A stretch of DNA of 64,000 nucleotides from Streptomyces sp. F001 (GTDB lineage: Bacteria; Actinomycetota; Actinomycetes; Streptomycetales; Streptomycetaceae): positions 62,001-126,000 of the forward strand of contig NZ_QZWF01000002.1 in the NCBI RefSeq assembly GCF_004187715.1, written 5' to 3'. The stretch's first letter is position 1, and every line of letters starts with the position of its first letter. The position numbers and the translations under genes were made by a program. Below the pieces are notes generated by a model that saw nothing but the letters and a program-made list of their open reading frames with translations, was not told the origin of the DNA and ran no database searches. Below, piece after piece: positions 51,941 to 60,022 of the stretch.

Positions 51941-52948
51941 TCAGTCCGCGATCTTCAGGACCAGCTTGCCGTGGTTCTCACCACGGAACAGCCGCATCAG
52001 GGTTTCGGGGAACGCCGCCACTCCACCGGACACCACGTCCTCAAGGGACTTCAGCCGGCCCTCCGCCCGCCACGTGGCCAGCTGTGCGACGCCCTCGGCG
52101 TACCGGTCGGCGTAGTCGAACACCACCATGCCCGTCATGGAGGCGCGGTTCACCAGCAGAGACAGGTAGTTGGCAGGGCCTTGCGGCTTGGTGCTGTTGT
52201 ACTGGGAGATCGCGCCGCAGACGACGACACGGGCACCGCGCGCCAGCCGCAGCAGCACGGCGTCCAGAACGTCACCGCCGACGTTGTCGAAGTACACGTC
52301 GACGCCGGCGGGGGCATGCTCGCGCAGCGCCTTGCGCACGTCCTCGTTCTGGTAGTCGATCGCGGCGTCGAACCCGAACTCGTCGACCACCAGCCGGCAC
52401 TTGGCCTCGCCGCCGGCGATGCCGATGACCCGGCAGCCCAGGATCTTGGCGATCTGCCCGACGACGCTGCCGACCGCCCCCGCCGCTCCGGAGACGACGA
52501 CGGTCTGGCCGGGCTCGGGACGCCCGATGTCGATCAGGCCGAAGTAGGCCGTCAGTCCCGACATGCCGAGAGCACCGAGATACGTCGGCAAGGGGGCCAT
52601 CGCCGGGTCGACCTTGGTCACGCCGAGTCCGTCCGACACGCAGTACTCCTGCACGCCGAACGAGCCCGACACATGGTCGCCGACCGCGAACCCGGAGTGC
52701 CGGGAGGCGATCACCCTTCCCACTGCGCCGGCGCGCATCACCTCGCCGATCTCCACCGGGCGGATGTAGGACCTGCCCGCGTTCATCCAGCCGCGCATCG
52801 CCGGGTCGATCGACAGACAGAGCACCTGCACCAGGAATTCCCCGTCGCCCGGCTGCCCGGTCGGCTCCTCGACGTGCTCCCAGTCGGTCGGCCGCGGCTC
52901 TTCCACGGGGCGTGCGGCCAGGCGCACCTGGCGGTTGATGCGGCTCAT
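51941..52948 (-). CDS. NADP-dependent MDR oxidoreductase (CurA/PTGR-like)
   Basis: A 335-residue zinc-free MDR enzyme. DPAMRGWM, GMSGLTAYFGL, the nucleotide fold VSGAAGAVGSVVGQIAK, and YFDNVGGDVLDAVL are signatures of leukotriene-B4/prostaglandin-reductase-like, CurA-type NADPH-dependent alkenal reductases. It would reduce alpha,beta-unsaturated carbonyls. The start at 52948 has AGGAG nine bases upstream. A nested palindrome 22-46 bases upstream suggests a TetR-type repressor; none is encoded beside it. Confidence 0.88.
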   Translation of the reverse strand: MSRINRQVRLAARPVEEPRPTDWEHVEEPTGQPGDGEFLVQVLCLSIDPAMRGWMNAGRSYIRPVEIGEVMRAGAVGRVIASRHSGFAVGDHVSGSFGVQEYCVSDGLGVTKVDPAMAPLPTYLGALGMSGLTAYFGLIDIGRPEPGQTVVVSGAAGAVGSVVGQIAKILGCRVIGIAGGEAKCRLVVDEFGFDAAIDYQNEDVRKALREHAPAGVDVYFDNVGGDVLDAVLLRLARGARVVVCGAISQYNSTKPQGPANYLSLLVNRASMTGMVVFDYADRYAEGVAQLATWRAEGRLKSLEDVVSGGVAAFPETLMRLFRGENHGKLVLKIAD

Positions 52949-52969
52949 CTCCGGCGGCTCCTTCGGGAC

Positions 52970-52994
52970 ATACCATCCAGTCGGTATGGATGGT
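52970..52994. promoter_or_regulatory. Nested palindromes before the CurA-like gene
   Basis: ACCATCC (52972-52978) pairs with GGATGGT (52988-52994), and ATACC (52970-52974) with GGTAT (52983-52987). The ATACC/GGTAT layout is like TetR-family operators. It lies 22 bases upstream of the start codon, where a repressor would block the promoter. Confidence 0.5.
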
Positions 52995-53131
52995 GAGCGT
53001 ACGGGTGCCATGCCGTCGGAGACAAGAGGGGGCCCGGTGCGACGTACGGTTCATGCACGCGGCCGGCCCCACTCGCGCCCCGTATCGCGTGTCGCGCCGG
53101 CCCGCCGCCTGCAGCGGAGGCCGGTCCGGTG

Positions 53132-53386
53132 TCAGTGCCAGCCGAAACGGCGGTCGACCAATGCCGCGAACTCCTCCAGGGTCAGTACCGCGTCCCCGTT
53201 CTGGTCAGCGGCGTCGAACAGCGCGGAGGAGGCATCGGCGTCGCCCACGCCCCAAAACGGCAGATCCCCCGACGCGGCAAGAGACGGGCCCTTCGTGCGC
53301 AGGGCGGTGATCACCTCTTCGCGGGTCAGGGTCCCGTTCTGGTCGAGGTCGAGTGCCTCGAACAGCTTCCGGGCCTTGTCGCTCAT
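53132..53386 (-). CDS. Small EF-hand calcium-binding protein
   Basis: An 84-residue calmodulin-like protein with two EF-hands. The loops are DLDQNGTLTREE (positions 1, 3, 5, 12 = D, D, N... E) and DQNGDAVLTLEE. GAGG lies eight bases before the ATG at 53386; longer readings are arginine-rich. It probably binds Ca2+ in the cytoplasm as a sensor or buffer. A CPA2 antiporter gene lies 160 bases upstream on the same strand. Streptomyces have several such proteins, mostly unassigned. Confidence 0.85.
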   Translation of the reverse strand: MSDKARKLFEALDLDQNGTLTREEVITALRTKGPSLAASGDLPFWGVGDADASSALFDAADQNGDAVLTLEEFAALVDRRFGWH

Positions 53387-53545
53387 CTTGACGTCCTCGT
53401 TCCCCTCGTCGGCGGGGCGGGCCGACCCGCCCGCTCCCAGACGAAAACGTCTCCGCTCCGGACCACGTTCCCAGCCTCCCGGCATCCCTGCCGCCGTTGC
53501 GGTACGCCTGCGCCTGCCAAGTGACAGCGGGAGCCGTTCTTGGGA

Positions 53546-54754
53546 TCAATCCGGGTCCTTTCCGGGCTCCGAGCTTGCGGATGCTCGTGAACGGTTCAGC
53601 AAGGGCAGGGCCGTCAGAGGAAACACGACCACCGACAGCAGGCCTGCCGCCACCAGCGCGGCGGCGTTGGCCGGCCGGATCGCGTCCAGCTTCAAGCCGA
53701 TCGTTGTCGCGGCCACGATGACGGGGAGGGAGGTGGCCTGCAGGAGTCCGCTGGCCATGATCTCCGCGCGCGAGAGCCCGGCGCTGCGGTAGGCCAATGC
53801 GGGCAGTCCCCGAACGAGGAGCAGCGCGGCAAGGAACATCGGTACCCGCAGCACCGTCTCAGCGTCCGCGAACAGGGCTCCTACGTCGAACTGGATACCG
53901 CTCGTCACGAAGAACACCGGGACGAGGAATCCATAGCCGAGGCCCTCCAGTTTGACGTGGAACTGCGGGTGTGTCCGTTCGGCGTCGGGGTCGACCAGCC
54001 GTAGTACGGCCCCCGCGATGAAGGCACCCAGAATGGCCTCGAATCCCAGGTGCAGGGCGACCGCGGACAGGCCGACAATCAGAGCCATTGTCAAGCGGAC
54101 CCGGACTTGGGCGCTTGTGTCCGCCAGCTTCACCACGGCCCCGGACAGCCACATGGAGCGTCCTGCACGCATCGAGGCCACCATGACGAGCGCCACCAGA
54201 CAAGCGAGGCCGAGCAGGAGAAGCAGCCTGGAGGCCGGGCCCGACGCATGCTCGGAGAAGAACAGCGACAGCAACACCACGGCGCTGATCTCTCCTGCCG
54301 AGCCGCCACCGATGGTCAGTTGGCCGACCGGCCGATCGACCGCGTCGGCGTCCTTCAGGATCGGGACCAGAAGACCCAGAGACGTGGCCACCAGCGCGGT
54401 TCCGATCAGCAGCGGGCTCTCGACCAGCCCGGCGATGTGCAGCCCCCAGCCGACGGTCGCGGCCAGCGCAAGTGTGCCCGCCAGACCCATACCGATGAGC
54501 CGTGCCCACGGCCCGCGTAGCTGCTGGAAGTCGATCTCGAGCCCGGCAAGGAACAGCAGGAAGCTCAGGCCGATGATCGACAAGGCCTGAACGATGGCGT
54601 CCGGTTGCACCACGTTCAGCACCGCCGGGCCAAGGACGATCCCGGCCACGATCTCGAGGACCGGGCCCGGAAGAGGGACGCGGGGCATCACCGCGAGGAG
54701 GAACGGGACACCGGCGGACACCGCGAGAACGATGACCAGATTGTCGTACGACAT
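53546..54754 (-). CDS. CPA2-type cation/proton antiporter (Na+/H+ or K+/H+ exchanger domain)
   Basis: A 402-residue protein with about 12 hydrophobic helices and the Kef/NhaS-type family features (LEIVAGIVLGPAVL, LSFLLFLAGLEIDF, LGAFIAGAVL, PVFFVTSGIQFDVG). No TrkA-N regulatory domain follows, so it is the short transporter form. It exchanges Na+ or K+ for protons at the plasma membrane. It stands 115 bases before the end of msrA; a shared stress response is possible but not shown. Confidence 0.87.
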   Translation of the reverse strand: MSYDNLVIVLAVSAGVPFLLAVMPRVPLPGPVLEIVAGIVLGPAVLNVVQPDAIVQALSIIGLSFLLFLAGLEIDFQQLRGPWARLIGMGLAGTLALAATVGWGLHIAGLVESPLLIGTALVATSLGLLVPILKDADAVDRPVGQLTIGGGSAGEISAVVLLSLFFSEHASGPASRLLLLLGLACLVALVMVASMRAGRSMWLSGAVVKLADTSAQVRVRLTMALIVGLSAVALHLGFEAILGAFIAGAVLRLVDPDAERTHPQFHVKLEGLGYGFLVPVFFVTSGIQFDVGALFADAETVLRVPMFLAALLLVRGLPALAYRSAGLSRAEIMASGLLQATSLPVIVAATTIGLKLDAIRPANAAALVAAGLLSVVVFPLTALPLLNRSRASASSEPGKDPD

Positions 54755-54869
54755 CGTGACTCCGGCGGCCGTCGGTGGGCAGCCCTCGGGCGCATGTCAC
54801 CTCAAGCCGAGCGTGTGGGGCCCTGCCTGACAGGTTGTAGAGTCCAGGCGCCTGTGCGGTTCGCCGCCG

Positions 54870-55382
54870 TCAATCCCTCGCGCGAGTGGGAAGCCGCCAG
54901 CCTGGGCGGACAAAGTGGCAGGTGTACCCGTCGGGATAGCGCTCCAAGTAGTCCTGGTGCTCGGGCTCGGCCTCCCAGAAGGGTCCGACAGGTTCGATTT
55001 CTGTCACAACCGTGCCGGGCCACAGGCCAGAAGCGTCGACATCGGCGACGGTGTCCTCCGCCACTTTCCGCTGCTCCTCGTCCACGTAGTAGATGGCCGA
55101 GCGGTAGCTGAGACCGATGTCGTTACCCTGGCGGTTCTTCGTCGTCGGATCGTGTATCTGGAAGAAGAACTCCAGGAGCGTGCGGAAGTCGGTCCGGTCG
55201 GGATCGAATGTGATCTCGATCGCCTCGGCGTGTGTGCCGTGGTTGCGGTACGTGGCGTTGGGCACGTCACCGCCGGTGTAGCCGACGCGGGTCGACGTCA
55301 CTCCGGGCAGGCGTCGAATCAGGTCCTGCATGCCCCAGAAACACCCGCCTGCCAGAACGGCCCTCTGTGTCTGTCCTGTCAT
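54870..55382 (-). CDS. msrA: Peptide-methionine (S)-S-oxide reductase MsrA
   Basis: A 170-residue enzyme with the catalytic GCFWG motif (residues 13-17, cysteine 14), [22 protein letters not shown] and [19 protein letters not shown]. It reduces the S form of methionine sulfoxide in oxidised proteins, using thioredoxin. GGAGG precedes the ATG. The C-terminus ([14 protein letters not shown]) lacks an obvious resolving cysteine pair, so resolution may use another cysteine or the partner directly. Confidence 0.93.
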   Translation of the reverse strand: MTGQTQRAVLAGGCFWGMQDLIRRLPGVTSTRVGYTGGDVPNATYRNHGTHAEAIEITFDPDRTDFRTLLEFFFQIHDPTTKNRQGNDIGLSYRSAIYYVDEEQRKVAEDTVADVDASGLWPGTVVTEIEPVGPFWEAEPEHQDYLERYPDGYTCHFVRPGWRLPTRARD

Positions 55383-55553
55383 CTCGGTCCTCCGCGTTTG
55401 TGTTGTCGTCGTTTCCGAACGGACTGCGGTAATCGGCAGGAGACGGCTTCTGGGTTTTGCGGTACCCGGATATTGTCCCTCCTTTCGCGTTGAGCCGGAA
55501 GCGCACCGGGCTGGTGCACGCAGCTCAAGCGCCGGACAGGCAGTGCCCGGATG

Positions 55554-55970
55554 TCAGTGGTTGGCTGGTGCATTGTTGAGTGCGATGAGAACCTCCTGGG
55601 CGTGCGGGGTGGAGGCGATGTCGCCCAGCGAGAGCAGACCCACGATGCGACCCTCGTCCACGACGGGCAGCCGGCGCAGTGCGTGGTCACGCATGAGCGT
55701 GCTTGCCTCACACAGTGACGTGTCGGGGGTGACGGTGACGAGGTCCCCGGAGGCGGCCTCCAGCGCTGTGATGCTGCCGGCAATCAGACCTTCGGCGATG
55801 ACGCGGACCGCGATGTCGCGGTCGGTGACCAGCCCATGGAGGGCGTCGTCGCTGATGACCAGAACGCAGCCGACGTCGGCCTCCCGCATGCAGGCTGCCA
55901 CCGCGGTCAGCGAGGTGTAGGGCTCGACCGTGACGACGTCGGTGGTCATGGCGTCGCGTACCAGCTTCAC
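55554..55970 (-). CDS. CBS-domain pair protein
   Basis: A 138-residue stand-alone pair of CBS domains (VRDAMTTDVVTVEP, GLVTDRDIAVRVIAEG, LMRDHALRRLPVVDEGRIVGLLSLGDIA). Such pairs sense adenosyl nucleotides and are linked in actinobacteria to redox or dormancy control. It starts at a GTG (55970) with GGAGG five bases upstream. A tandem 12-base repeat lies upstream. Divergent from the molybdopterin operon. Confidence 0.88.
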   Translation of the reverse strand: MKLVRDAMTTDVVTVEPYTSLTAVAACMREADVGCVLVISDDALHGLVTDRDIAVRVIAEGLIAGSITALEAASGDLVTVTPDTSLCEASTLMRDHALRRLPVVDEGRIVGLLSLGDIASTPHAQEVLIALNNAPANH

Positions 55971-55983
55971 GGGTTCCTCCGCT

Positions 55984-56007
55984 CTTCAGTGATGTCTTCA
56001 GTGATGT
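55984..56007. repeat. Two-copy tandem repeat CTTCAGTGATGT
   Basis: Two exact head-to-tail copies of a 12-mer, 14 bases upstream of the CBS gene start, in the gap before the molybdopterin operon. A recent slippage duplication is likely. Confidence 0.8.
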
Positions 56008-56123
56008 GATCCATGACGTGGTTCTGAAGCCATACCACTCCGGAGCCTTTTTCTGCCGAGATGCTGTGCTGTGCGATGTCCTGGAGAATGGAAACCGCCT
56101 GCTTCGGAGAATGGGGGCACGAC

Positions 56124-56723
56124 ATGCCCATCGTTTCGCGCGGATTCCACGGCCGAGCGCGGGAAACCCGGCACAGACTTCCTCCTGGGCAGTACGAGAC
56201 CACCGACTTCCCCGTTCTGTCCGCAGGACCCACCCCCAGGGTGAACCCTGACGAATGGGAGTTCACCATCCGCACAGAGACGGGCACACGGCACAGCTGG
56301 AACTGGGCGGAATTCACTGCGTTGCCCAGCCAGACTCCGACCGTTGACCTGCACTGTGTCACCAAGTGGTCGAAGTTCGACACGGAGTGGCAGGGAGTTT
56401 CCTTGGACGTCCTTCTGGAGGACGTGGAGACCAGTGCCGACTACGCACTGGTTCACTCCTACGGCGATTACACCACCAACGTGCCCCTGGAGGACCTCCT
56501 CGACGGGAAGGCATGGATCGCCTACCGCTACGACGGCGAGGAACTCGCGCCGGAGCACGGCGGCCCCGCCCGACTGCTGGTTCCGCACCTGTACTTCTGG
56601 AAGTCCGCCAAGTGGGTGCAGCGCATCCAACTGCTCGATGAGGACGAACGGGGATTCTGGGAGAACATCGGCTACCACGATTATGGGGACCCATGGCGCG
56701 AGCAGCGGTATCAGGGCGACTAG
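56124..56723 (+). CDS. Molybdopterin-dependent oxidoreductase (sulfite-oxidase-like fold)
   Basis: A 199-residue single-domain protein of the oxidoreductase molybdopterin-binding family. DLHCVTKWSKFDTEWQGV holds the cysteine that would ligate molybdenum, followed by SYGDYTTNVPLEDLL, VPHLYFWKSAKWV and the GFWENIGYHDYGDPW end. There is no signal peptide, so it should be cytoplasmic, unlike the exported MsrP/YedY type. Its end overlaps the next reductase gene by 31 bases. It would take electrons from the adjacent FAD reductase to reduce an oxidised substrate (unknown, perhaps a sulfoxide). Confidence 0.87.
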   Translation: MPIVSRGFHGRARETRHRLPPGQYETTDFPVLSAGPTPRVNPDEWEFTIRTETGTRHSWNWAEFTALPSQTPTVDLHCVTKWSKFDTEWQGVSLDVLLEDVETSADYALVHSYGDYTTNVPLEDLLDGKAWIAYRYDGEELAPEHGGPARLLVPHLYFWKSAKWVQRIQLLDEDERGFWENIGYHDYGDPWREQRYQGD

Positions 56724-57445
56724 GGGACCGGCTGCGCTGGACGACAGCCCGCCTGACCGATCGGCGTATCGAGTCCGACGCTGCGCGCACCCTCGTCTTC
56801 GAGGTGCCCGGCTGGCCGGGTCATCTGGCGGGGCAGCATGTCGATGTGCGACTCACGGCGGAGGACGGCTACAGCACACAGCGCAGTTACTCACTGGCGT
56901 CGGCACCCGACGGCGAGAGCGTCGAGCTGACCGTGCAGCGTGTCGATGACGGCGAGGTCTCCCCGTATCTGACGGACGAACTGGCAGTGGACGACGTGGT
57001 GGAACTGCGCGGACCGGTCGGCGGCTGGTTCGTGTGGCGGCCCGAGCAGAAGGAGCCGATTCTGCTGGTGGGCGGCGGCTCGGGCCTGGTGCCGCTGATG
57101 GCGATGATCCGCATGCGCCGCGCGGTCGGCAGCCGTACGCCCTTCCGGTTGGTGTACGTCGTGCGCAGCCCTGAGTACCAGCTCTTCGTATCCGACTTGA
57201 GAGGGGACGATCCGGGCCTCGACAAGACGTACCTCTATACCCGCTCCACCCCGGCCGAGTGGCCGCGGCCCCCCGGGCGGTTCACCGCTTCGGAGTTGTC
57301 GAACGCCGGGTGGCCACCGGACTTTGAACCCACTTGCTACGTCTGCGGTTCCACCGGCTTCGTCGAAACGGCCGCCGGCCTGCTGGTGGCCCTCGGCCAC
57401 CAGCCCGGCCGTATCCGCACCGAGCGTTTTGGATCCAGCGGATGA
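56693..57445 (+). CDS. FAD/NAD(P)-binding ferredoxin-reductase-type oxidoreductase
   Basis: A 250-residue flavoprotein reductase. RSYSLAS is the FAD-binding motif (R-x-Y-S), GGGSGLVPLMAMIRMR the NAD(P) site, and YVCGSTGFVETAAGLLVALG the C-terminal signature. It lacks a 2Fe-2S domain. It should pass electrons from NAD(P)H to the molybdopterin protein encoded just before it, with which it overlaps by 31 bases; the ATG at 56693 may be correct, or translation may begin slightly later (GTG of VSGRLGDRL). Confidence 0.88.
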   Translation: MARAAVSGRLGDRLRWTTARLTDRRIESDAARTLVFEVPGWPGHLAGQHVDVRLTAEDGYSTQRSYSLASAPDGESVELTVQRVDDGEVSPYLTDELAVDDVVELRGPVGGWFVWRPEQKEPILLVGGGSGLVPLMAMIRMRRAVGSRTPFRLVYVVRSPEYQLFVSDLRGDDPGLDKTYLYTRSTPAEWPRPPGRFTASELSNAGWPPDFEPTCYVCGSTGFVETAAGLLVALGHQPGRIRTERFGSSG

Positions 57446-57459
57446 GGAGCTGAATCTCC

Positions 57460-57732
57460 ATGACCGTGACGCCGGACTTCCTTGACGGCAACGCCGCCGC
57501 CGGGGATCTCGAAGCCCTGTTCGGAACCGATATGACCGTGGTTTCCGGACGATGCCGCGGCTGCGGTGAACAGATGGTGCTTGCCCAGACGCACGCTTAC
57601 CTCGATGGTCCCGGGATGGTGCTGCGCTGTCCCGGCTGCGACAGGGTTCTGCTTCGCCTGGTTCGCTCTCCCACCGAGATGTGGCTCGACGCCGGCGGAC
57701 TGGACTACCTCAAGATCCCCGCACCGGCATGA
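57460..57732 (+). CDS. DUF6510 family zinc-ribbon-like protein
   Basis: A 90-residue protein beginning MTVTPDFLDGNAAAGDLEALFG with two CxxC pairs (CRGCG and CPGCD), which should bind one zinc or a redox metal. It is found in the family next to molybdopterin/FAD reductase pairs; the exact role is unknown. The stop overlaps the next ATG. Confidence 0.85.
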   Translation: MTVTPDFLDGNAAAGDLEALFGTDMTVVSGRCRGCGEQMVLAQTHAYLDGPGMVLRCPGCDRVLLRLVRSPTEMWLDAGGLDYLKIPAPA

Positions 57733-58376
57733 CTGCCCGCGAGAACGACCGCCTGCAGGATCTCGCCGCGCGAGTACGTACCCCCGATGTCGTCGATGCC
57801 ATGGGACGGATGCACCGTCACCGGTGTCACATCGACGACCTGGTGAGCCCGACCCCGGGCCGTGTCCTCCTGGGCCCCGCGGTGACGATCTCGTTTCTCC
57901 CTGCATGCGGGGAAGCACTCCCACCTGAGCAGTTCAATTTCCTCCGGCTGTTCCATGACGCCATCGCACAGGGCGCACAGGGGCGGGTGCTGGTCCTGGC
58001 CGGCAACGGGCATACCGGCATATCGCTCGGAGGCGGAACAAAGCTCTCGCTGGTGGCGGTACATGGTCTTGCCGGGGTCCTGGCCGACGGCCGTCTCCGG
58101 GACTTCGTCGACATCGCGACGTACGACTTCGCCGCCTACTGCTTGGGGGAGACGAGTAAATGGGGCGGTGACGTGGTGACGCCGTTCGAGGCGAACCGGC
58201 CGGTCGTCGTGTCCGGCGTGACCGTCCGCCCGGGTGATTACGTGTTCGCGGACGCGTCCGGCGCTGCCGTCATCCCCGCTGCACAGGTCCTCAGCGTGTT
58301 CGAGGAGGCCAACCGCATCGCACAGGACGAGGCAACGTTCGTCGAGAGCATCCGTCGCGAAAACCCCTCCGACTAG
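57729..58376 (+). CDS. RraA-family protein (aldolase/RNase-regulator fold)
   Basis: A 215-residue RraA-like protein. TPDVVDAMGRMHR, the LADGRLRD motif (arginine and aspartate of the metal/substrate site) and the end VIPAAQVLSVFEEANRI are family signatures. Members are either RNase E regulators or 4-hydroxy-4-methyl-2-oxoglutarate/oxaloacetate aldolases; the DGRLRD site favours the aldolase class. ATGA overlap ties it to the DUF6510 gene, so it is the fourth gene of the molybdopterin operon, which is unexpected. Confidence 0.82.
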   Translation: MTARENDRLQDLAARVRTPDVVDAMGRMHRHRCHIDDLVSPTPGRVLLGPAVTISFLPACGEALPPEQFNFLRLFHDAIAQGAQGRVLVLAGNGHTGISLGGGTKLSLVAVHGLAGVLADGRLRDFVDIATYDFAAYCLGETSKWGGDVVTPFEANRPVVVSGVTVRPGDYVFADASGAAVIPAAQVLSVFEEANRIAQDEATFVESIRRENPSD

Positions 58377-58377
58377 C

Positions 58378-59295
58378 TCACGCAACTTGGATGACCGTCT
58401 TGCCGACTGTTCCCTTCTTCGTGCGGAACGCCTCCGGCGCCCGGTCCAGAGGAAGGACGGCACCCACCAGCGGGCGCAGCCGGCCCTCCCGGTGCCGGCC
58501 GATGATCTCGAGGAGGTGACTGCGGTCGGGTTCGACGATGAAGTACATGGCCCGGCCGTCCTCGGGCCGCACCTTCGGGGGATGGGCGATGGTCACCAGG
58601 GTGCCGCCGGGCCTGACCACGGCGGCCGAGCGGGCGAGGACCTGCCCGCCGATGGCGTCGAAGACGAGGTCGACGTGGCCCACGGTCTCCTCCCACGCCG
58701 GCTGTTGAAGGTCGAGGAAAACCTCGGCGCCGAGCTCCAGTACCTGCTCCCGGCTGCCCTCGCGCCCCGTCCCGATCACGCGCGCCCCGGCTTCGCGGGC
58801 AAGCTGTGTCGCAGCCATTCCCACGCCCCCTCCCGCTCCGTGCACCAGCACGCTCTGCCCGGCCTCCAGCCTTCCGTGTACGAACAGGCCCTGCCAGGCG
58901 GTGAGGCCCGGCATCGGCAGAGCCGCCGCCTGGACGTGGTCGATTCCCGAGGGCAGTGGCGCCAGGTTGCGCGCTTCCACCGCCACGTACTCGGCGAGAG
59001 TGCCGTCCCGGTTCCAGTCGGTCAGCCCGACGACACGCTGACCGGCCGACAGCCCGGTCGTGCCCACCGCGACCTCGGCGACCTCACCCGACACCTCGTG
59101 TCCCGGAATGACGGGCGCTCGGTCCCGGCCGCCCCGGTCGACCCAGGTGGCCGGCCAGGTCAGCTCATCCGGAGTGAAGCAGGCCGCGTGCACCTTTACG
59201 ATCACGTCGCCCTCGCCCGCGTACGGGTACGGTGCCTCTTCCACCACCAGGCCGTCGACGGCGGCATCACGGTCGTGGGTTCGCACGGCCTTCAT
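58378..59295 (-). CDS. NADP-dependent MDR oxidoreductase (quinone oxidoreductase-like)
   Basis: A 305-residue zinc-free MDR enzyme: MPGLTAWQGLFVHGRLEAGQ, VHGAGGGVGMAATQLAREAG, VFDAIGG. The quinone-oxidoreductase group reduces quinones or alkenals with NADPH. The start at 59295 follows a GGAAGGAG. It is convergent with the RraA gene, with only one base between stops. Confidence 0.88.
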   Translation of the reverse strand: MKAVRTHDRDAAVDGLVVEEAPYPYAGEGDVIVKVHAACFTPDELTWPATWVDRGGRDRAPVIPGHEVSGEVAEVAVGTTGLSAGQRVVGLTDWNRDGTLAEYVAVEARNLAPLPSGIDHVQAAALPMPGLTAWQGLFVHGRLEAGQSVLVHGAGGGVGMAATQLAREAGARVIGTGREGSREQVLELGAEVFLDLQQPAWEETVGHVDLVFDAIGGQVLARSAAVVRPGGTLVTIAHPPKVRPEDGRAMYFIVEPDRSHLLEIIGRHREGRLRPLVGAVLPLDRAPEAFRTKKGTVGKTVIQVA

Positions 59296-59403
59296 CGGGG
59301 CTCCTTCCGGCAGCGAGGAGACTTCCCCACCGTTCCAGGATGACGGCGTGGCGCCCTCGGGGCGATCCGGGGCGGCGCCTCGCACGGCCTGAAGGTGGGC
59401 CGA

Positions 59404-59892
59404 TCACGGTCGGGAGTTGCTCCGTACCGGGTGCTTGCTCATGATCGAGACCCGGTTGAACGCGTTGATGGTGATCGCCACCCAGATCACCGCGGAGATC
59501 TGGTCCTCGGTGAGTGTCTCGCGCGCCGAAGCGTAGGCGGATTCCTGTGTCGTGGCGTCGGCGGGGCTGGTGACGGTCTCCGCCAGAGCGAGTGCGGCTC
59601 GTTCCGCGGGCGTGAACAGTTCGGTGTCCCGCCAGGCAGCCAGGACCCCCAGCCGCTGGGGGGTGTCGCCTGAGCGCAGGGCGGCCCGAGTGTGCGTGTG
59701 GAGGCAGAAGGCGCAGCTGTTGATCTGCGAGACGCGCAGGTTGATCAGCTCTACGAGGGTGCGGTCGAGTCCGGCGTCGGCAGCGACGGCACGGACCGCC
59801 TCGGACGTCTGGACAAGGGCGTCGTAGGCCTTTGGGCTCTGCTTGTCGATGAAGATCCGCTGAACCGCCGGTTCCGTCGTGCTGCTGCTCAA
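59404..59892 (-). CDS. AhpD-like/carboxymuconolactone decarboxylase family protein
   Basis: A 162-residue protein with the AhpD core: ELINLRVSQINSCAFCLHTHTR, holding the catalytic C-x-x-C and a downstream histidine. Such proteins are thiol peroxidase/redox enzymes. TTG at 59892 is the best start: GGAG lies eight bases before it and the family N-terminus (SSSTTEPAVQRIFI) follows; longer readings are not coding. Divergent from the pirin gene. Confidence 0.85.
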   Translation of the reverse strand: MSSSTTEPAVQRIFIDKQSPKAYDALVQTSEAVRAVAADAGLDRTLVELINLRVSQINSCAFCLHTHTRAALRSGDTPQRLGVLAAWRDTELFTPAERAALALAETVTSPADATTQESAYASARETLTEDQISAVIWVAITINAFNRVSIMSKHPVRSNSRP

Positions 59893-59973
59893 CCCGGGAC
59901 TCCTTCGGTGATGGCGCCCCGTCCACGTGGTGCGTGGTGTACGCGGTCGTGGGCTCCGTATACTCGGGACAAG

Positions 59974-59991
59974 TTGTTCCATTTTAAACAA
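59974..59991. promoter_or_regulatory. AT-rich palindrome TTGTT-N8-AACAA
   Basis: TTGTT (59974-59978) and AACAA (59987-59991) lie in a rare AT-rich patch between the AhpD-like and pirin genes. A TATACT (59959-59964), ten bases before it, may be a -10 box for pirin, so a bound repressor would block that promoter. A MarR, PadR or HxlR-type redox repressor is a guess; none is encoded nearby. Confidence 0.5.
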
Positions 59992-60022
59992 ACCCCTTGG
60001 GGTGGGCGAGAGGCGGCATCCG

